Assembly: GCA_006384855.1 (NCBI GenBank)
Contig: VCJN01002823.1
Coordinates: 28,933-92,932 of the forward strand
Length of the DNA: 64,000 nucleotides
Source: Tetraselmis striata
Taxonomy: Eukaryota; Chlorophyta; Chlorodendrophyceae; Chlorodendrales; Chlorodendraceae
Reading direction: 5' to 3'
Positions 58,362 through 64,000 of this stretch are shown here, piece by piece; the stretch's first letter is position 1; each line of letters starts with the position of its first letter. Below the pieces are notes generated by a model. That model was not told the DNA's origin and made no database searches. It worked only from the letters and a program-made list of their open reading frames with translations. The translations under genes were made by a program, and so were the position numbers.

Positions 58362-61300
58362 TTGGTTTCGCTGAGCTCTGGTTAAGATCCCCCGCTGCGT
58401 TTCCACTGCGCATGCCCGTCCCCCGCCGCGCCTGCCACTGCTGCCGGTCACCCCCCCCCCTCCCCGCACCTGCCATCGTGAACGACCAGCCTATCACTGC
58501 CGCCGCCGCCGCCGCTAACCAACGAAATACAGTTCGACACCGCCCGGTGGCCCATGTAATCCGGGCCGAGCTGGCCAAACCCACGACCCGCGCCCTAGCC
58601 ACGGACATCATCCACGCATCGCCAGTGAACGTCACTTCGCCCCCCCTCCCCCCCCCCCCCCCCCCCCCCCCGGCCGCACGCTCCCCCACGCCGCCACGCA
58701 TCCCACTGCCACTAACCCTCAGCACTGACCGAATATGACGGCATATGCGATGGATGTCGCCGAACGGGCGACTCCGTCAACAAATGCTCGTCGACGAGCA
58801 AGGCACAACAGTGGCACCAGACATTGGCTGCCAGAAGGCAGCTAAGGGAATTACCTAGCTGAACTCGCACCGCCTTCCCGGTTAACGACGGTTTGGGGCC
58901 AGCCTAGATTTGATTTCGAATTGAAAACCAATCGATAATTTGTCTGACTGGCCGTATTGTTCCCCATTCCCGAGACTATGCATGTTAGCTTGCCCCCAGT
59001 GAACGAGCTAACTCCTGAGAGCGCGGCCGAGCCATGCGTGCCGGTGTCTGCGCATGACGGGGCCTCCTCGTCAGGCCCGTTGCCTGTCGAGTCGACACAC
59101 TCGTTGCCCTCGCACGAGCTGTGCCGGTTCCTGCTAGCATCTGCCTGCTTTGCCATCCCAGCTGACACAGCTGCTGCCACATGTTATCCGCAATAGCGAA
59201 ACATGCTGCTACCCGAAAATATTGCCGACCCCCCTCCCCCGGCCCGGCACTGACAAAACCCAAACCTGCCTGGACAACTGCCTGCCACCACTGCTTCAGT
59301 CATCGTGACGACCCCACTTGCATCAACCTATACCCGTAGTTATTACTAATTAACGACTGGCGACTGACCTATCGACAACTGGTGTGAATTACAAACAGGG
59401 CACTGACCGAACGAATACTGGTGTGAATTACAAAAAGGGCAGTTCCCCAGAATTAGAAAATCAACACAGCAAGCCGCCTAAAAGCGGCCCGCATCCCGAA
59501 CGACTACTGGTAGCGACTACAATTCGCTTATCGTTAAATGTTTTTCTTCTGCGTTACCACGGCCTATCCGAGTTTTTGTACGTGCGATAGTCAGTCTACT
59601 ACATCAGATATCGGCCATACTGTGTTTATTCACCTCCCACATTACGCATTTGCGCCATGTATGATAAGTAAGGATTCGTGGTATGCTACTGTTCACGAGT
59701 TATAGTATCGACGAAATCACTGCTAAACATACCTACCCAGCATAATTAAAATATACTGGGGATTACAGCCACATGCCTGTCACATGCCACACCCATGCCA
59801 TCAGTATCTCCCCCCGCTACAAATACAGGTAAGGATTAGCGACTACTAACTGTAGCGAGCAGCGCCTAGCGAGTTGAGTTACCTCGGGAAGTCCTAGCGC
59901 CCCATCTAGTTCAAAACCGCCTCATCCCCTATTACCCTGAAGACGCATATTTCGGCCACATCGCCACATCTGCCACTGACAACCTGCCTATGCCACCGAC
60001 CAACTGGGTCGTCGATGCTTATCTTGCGGACATCACTGTCGATACGCAGGCCACCACCGCGCACAGCCACAGTATGCGGTCTGAACACGTCAAGGCTCTT
60101 GAGCTTGAGCCTGAAGGTAAGACACATGTGCCCAATAATATTGCCATCAGCCCCGCTTTGCAAATCGAAAAACGCTCTGGTAACGACCTATACGTCCGAT
60201 AAGGATTACTACTATCAGGCATACTAATTTACTACCGTCAGGTACGGCTAAAACACACATTACCCGACCGTCCACACTGTTTTATAAAATGCTGTTAAAC
60301 TCCGGCGGTGCGACACACTGTTTTGTAAATAACGCCTAGAGGTCCGCCTGCCCGCAAATATTCAATGATACTGGTATACCGGTACATGTACCGCGCCACT
60401 GGGAAATTATCAAATTATCCCGTACAGCCCTACACGTTACTACTGTACGGATGCCCGCCGCGGCCGTATTACGCCTCTAGCGTCTGAGTCCTGCACATCT
60501 CAGTTGCACATTTATAGCAGAGGTTAGTTTGACCAACTTGCAGAATAATTTCAACGTGTTCTCGTGTGTCATTTCTGATAATAACTACCTAGCCAATAGC
60601 TAAACTGCCGGCACCCAAATTACGCTTCCCGGCGGCCACACTGTCACCCATATCCGGCCGAACCCCGCTCTATTGATACACATGCCAACACCATTGATGC
60701 GATATACATGCCAACACCATGGCTTTACAAGAATTCCTGTGATGTCTTCTCTTACGCCGTAATTCGTGAGTGCGACGCAACGGACGCACTGTTGCTCAAT
60801 CAATTAAATCGCGATTTTTCCGTTGTTTCCACCGAGTGATCTGCTCATTATGTACTATAACGAATTGAAATATTTATACTTAGACATATAAACAAGCATG
60901 CCAGCCGTTAAAATTCCCTTCAAGCGATAGCGCCCCGGCTTCAACTTCGAAATTCCATTGCTCTAAGATGCCCACCTACCGCCGGCAAAACACATTGCCA
61001 CTCAGCACCTGCCGAATCAGGAAAAAACACACAACGCAATTAAGCGCCCTTTTAGACACAGAATTTATTGGGTAATCGCCTCCGCGCCTTATGCCGCACG
61101 TATCCCATTTGTCCGAACATGCAATGCTGGCATGCGCATTTGCATTGACTCCCGACAAATATATATAACCGCCGAATAAGATTCCCATTACCACACGCCA
61201 CCATGCTCACAGTAGATATGCTATCCGGCTATATTGTATATATTCCGCCCTCGACAGAGTTTTAGGCTAACACCATCATGCAATCAAACATATACGGATG

Positions 61301-61681
61301 ACCACACAGTATCGTTCAAAACTCAGTTCGCTCTAGTCGAATTCCAAGTCATGACATTTGAACCGTCCAATAGCCCATCGGCGATTCAACGCTTGATGCT
61401 GGGTAACGTTATTTTGCATCCGCATAACACCGCGTTTATTCCTGTCTAGTTTGACAACGTTTTGGTATTTGGTATCTCCCTCAATGAACACTACATACAC
61501 CTGAAAACCACACTTGTTTTGCTTGCCAAACATCACATGCTGCTGCAACTGCCTTAACCAACAAGAATAGTTGGGCCATGACATAGCCAACGGAGCACGC
61601 GCCCTTCCAAACATTGTGGCCATTCGCAATTGACCCCCGAACCACAATTAACGGTTTTTTTGGAATGCGGGGCAAGGCCCC
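58362..61681. other. Repeat-derived region with short unassigned frames
   Basis: No gene was recognised. Frames include a proline-rich one at 58412-58738 crossing C24 (58648-58671), and a 70-codon frame at 59990-60202 with no recognised domain. The region lies between an LTR and a copia pol segment, so it may be element interior, nested insertions, or both. Confidence 0.4.
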
Positions 61682-62720
61682 TTGCGTGGCGACCCGCCAC
61701 CGACGCTACCGCTCCTTACCGCTGCGCCGATCCTCCAGCTGCCAACCTCTCCGGTCATCGACCATCTCTTTTCGCCATGCCATGGCCCCTCGGCATTTGA
61801 GGTAGAAGCTCTGGTAGAATACGGCTTCACCATCCACAAGATCACCGGCGCCGACCCATCAACCGAGGCTCGTACTATGTGGACACATCGGCTACATGTC
61901 ATTAGCAACAAGTGTGCGGACCGTCTGCCCCCATCAGCATTTCAGGACTGTCATGCCAGGACCCCCATGGACGTCAACGACATCACCATCACGGATATGG
62001 AGCCCTTGCGCCCGGTCACCCTCATTGTGCCAGGCCCACCGTGTCAACCATGGTCACGCGCGGGTTCACGCATTGGCTGGCATGACCATCGCTCTCGGCC
62101 TTTGCTTCCGTCATCGGTTTCATCCGTTTCTACCTGACTACACAGCCCACACCAGTGCGCTATATTGTGGAGAATGTTCCAGGCGCGCTGGACTTCCATG
62201 AGATACTCTCGTCACTTGGAACATGCAACATCATGCGCGCGACCGCCTGCGGCTAGGCAGCTCACCGCGACACCCTCATGTGGACCAATATCGCCCACAA
62301 ACAGAAATCCAGAACTGCGTCAACAACATCAACGAAATCGAGCTCACCGACCCCGGCCCCTGCGCGTGGGACCTCTGCCTCTCCGAGTTCCCCCACTTTA
62401 CTCCGGTGGTGACAACCGACTACTCCAAAGTTCGTCGCCCGCTTCGGCTCATAGGCCTTTCGCATGCAGACCAACGGTCAGCCGGGCGTTGGCATGGTCT
62501 ACGAACATGCATGATGGTCCATGGTCATGGGCAGACAACGGTAGATGGTGCGAACCCCCTGCATCTCTACGCGCTCGCGCCATGGGCTTCACCTTGGATG
62601 ATCTGCCCACATCTCACCTTTCCGAGGCGGCACTGCGCAAACTTCTCGGCGGAGTCATCGATCTCAACGTCATGCGCAACTACATCAAGGCTGTCTCGGC
62701 CGCCGCCACTGCCCCACCAG
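61682..62720 (+). pseudogene. Cytosine-5 DNA methyltransferase domain inside a copia element, decayed
   Basis: Conserved blocks of a C5-cytosine methyltransferase occur in order but across several frames. They are HLFSPCHGPSAF (motif I region), PGPPCQPWSRAGSR (motif IV, catalytic Cys in PCQ), HDHRSRP, RYIVENVPGALDF (motif VI, ENV), AAHRDTLMWTN (motif VIII), RARAMGFTLDDLP (motif IX) and LRKLLGGVIDLNVMRNYIKA (motif X). The AAHR...W.N block is reminiscent of DNMT3-like enzymes. At least four frame changes and one TAG interrupt it, so this copy cannot make the whole enzyme. It directly precedes the aspartic protease of the copia pol, suggesting capture by the retroelement. Confidence 0.83.
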
Positions 62721-62730
62721 TCATCAATGT

Positions 62731-62955
62731 ATGCCACACGTCGCACGGCACCTCATCAACAGCGACGGGGAGGCATGGGTGCTCATCGACTCAGGCGCAT
62801 CCTCTCACGTCAACGCCCACCGCACCAACTACATTTACTGCATGGATATTCCTATAGCGAAGCAATTTCTGGTGTGCGGTATCGGGCAACCGGAAGTCGG
62901 CATCGGCACCACACTGGCACCAACACTGGACATCACCGGCAGGCCACATATATAG
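62731..62955 (+). pseudogene. Copia retroelement aspartic protease segment
   Basis: The frame includes EAWVLIDSGASSHVNAHRTN, the DSGAS active-site signature of retroelement aspartic proteases, followed by a typical strand-rich segment ending at TAG 62953-62955. The integrase continues in a different frame from about 62937, so protease and integrase are joined by a frame change. That may be a mutation or a programmed shift. Confidence 0.82.
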
Positions 62956-64000
62956 TGGCACGATATTGTTACCATACTCCCAACATCACCTCCAATGTCG
63001 GTCTCACCAACATCAGCCGCCTCCTCAGCACCCATCATCTTAGCAAGCAGGGCTACTCCTACTTCAGCCGCCTTCTCAACAGCATGATCACCCCGGATGG
63101 CGCAGTCATCCACCTTCAGCCCTACCCCGGCACCACATGCATGCACGGCATCAAGCTCCTTCCCATCCGCCATTCCTCTCATGGGGTCATGCCGTTGCCA
63201 TCTCCGACGGCTTCCTACTCCCTGTGGCACCTTCGACTTGGTCATCGCTGCGCACGACACATGGCACTCACCCAGCAGCACGCCATCGGCATCCCGAAAC
63301 TCGGCTTAGCACCAGAGGCCATCTGCCCAGTATGCATCCAGGCTAAGTCCCACCAGCAGTCGGTCAACCGGCAGCCCTCCCCACGCGCGGCAGCACCATA
63401 CGTGCTCGTGTTCATCGACGACTGGAAGGGACCTTGCCCTTCGGTCACTGGAGCGCAGCATGTCTTCGGCGTAGTGGATTCCTACACTGGCATGAAGGTA
63501 GGAATCACTATGCGCACCAAGGACGAGGCCGTCCGAGCCGTCCATCAACTTCATGCGGCAGTGCTCGGCATAGGTTACGCCATCCAACGCATACGTGCCG
63601 ATCGCAGCGCGGTTAATACCGGCTCTCCGTTTCGTCAAGCACGCGCCGACCTCAACATCGCGTTGCAGTTTACCGCGTCTGACTCTCATCATCAGGCGGG
63701 GCTCGCGGAGCGCTCTTTTCGCACCATCGGCGAGTGTGCCCAACCCATGCTCTTCCACGCCGGCCTCGACCGCACCTTTTGGGATTGGGAGTATTTTCAC
63801 GCCGTCTATCTCAGCAACCGTCAGAGGAGCTCGTCCGTCAACGCCATACCCTACACGCTGATGACCGGCCGCAAGCCCGACCTCACTGACCTGCATGTCT
63901 TCGGCTGCGTGGCCTCGGTCAACATCCCTGTGACTATGAGGGCAGCCAAGGGCAAAATGACACCGAAATCATGGCCGGGAATCTACGTTGGCCACCATGA
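62937..64000 (+). CDS. Ty1/copia integrase, running off the right edge
   Basis: This frame stays open for at least 354 codons to the window edge. The pre-integrase segment has LWHLRLGHRCARHM and CPVCIQAK, the H-x4-H...C-x2-C zinc finger. The catalytic core shows YVLVFIDDWKG (first Asp), RIRADRSAVN (second Asp) and HHQAGLAERSF (Glu), completing D,D,E. The conserved copia stretch DLHVFGCVASVNIP and SWPGIYVGHH near the end lead toward the reverse transcriptase, which lies beyond the window. The order protease-integrase-(RT) is diagnostic of Ty1/copia. The open frame contrasts with the broken methyltransferase upstream. Confidence 0.92.

Noticed and set aside
1-64000. CRISPR arrays, operons, rRNA genes
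   Set aside because: Nothing of the kind is present; tandem repeats lack spacer structure and all genes are intron-bearing eukaryotic ones.

Overview
The window is nuclear DNA from a photosynthetic eukaryote, most likely a unicellular green alga. The clues are short G/C-rich exons with GT-AG introns, a plant-type SAC9 phosphoinositide phosphatase, chloroplast-transit-like N termini on two starch-binding proteins, delta-class carbonic anhydrases (known from prasinophyte green algae, diatoms, haptophytes and dinoflagellates) and a DIRS-order retroelement related to green-algal types. A prasinophyte-grade alga fits best, but that is inference. Nothing here suggests a bacterial or viral contig.

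Seven host genes could be assembled exon by exon, each with intact reading frame and matching splice phases: delta-carbonic anhydrase 1 (minus, 8323-9877), delta-carbonic anhydrase 2 (plus, 13713-15381), a CBM20/coiled-coil protein (minus, 22157-26183), SAC9 (minus, 28979-35758), the meiotic protein MND1 (minus, 39445-40944), a second CBM20/coiled-coil protein (plus, 43535-46895) and a multi-pass membrane protein (minus, 50457-55417). The two carbonic anhydrases share one exon plan, and so do the two CBM20 proteins, so each is a local duplication.

The rest is largely mobile DNA. At 1-4064 a DIRS-order retroelement with split direct repeats lies next to one copy of an older repeat whose inverted partner is at about 10985-12300; that partner carries a solo LTR. 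At 4864-6440 lie a palindromic terminal-inverted-repeat element and a LINE fragment. A tRNA-derived SINE with a clean 12-bp target duplication sits at 20579-20833. From about 56 kb to the right edge there are Ty1/copia remnants: a broken gag, an LTR, and a pol segment preceded by a decayed cytosine-5 DNA methyltransferase. An eight-copy minisatellite fills part of a 3.4-kb intron, and long C or G homopolymers recur in introns and intergenic DNA.

The most interesting biology is the linkage, within 39 kb, of duplicated delta-carbonic anhydrases and duplicated, probably plastid-targeted, starch-binding coiled-coil proteins. Both are plausible parts of a CO2-concentrating mechanism or pyrenoid. 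The domains are read directly from the sequence; the joint role is a hypothesis.
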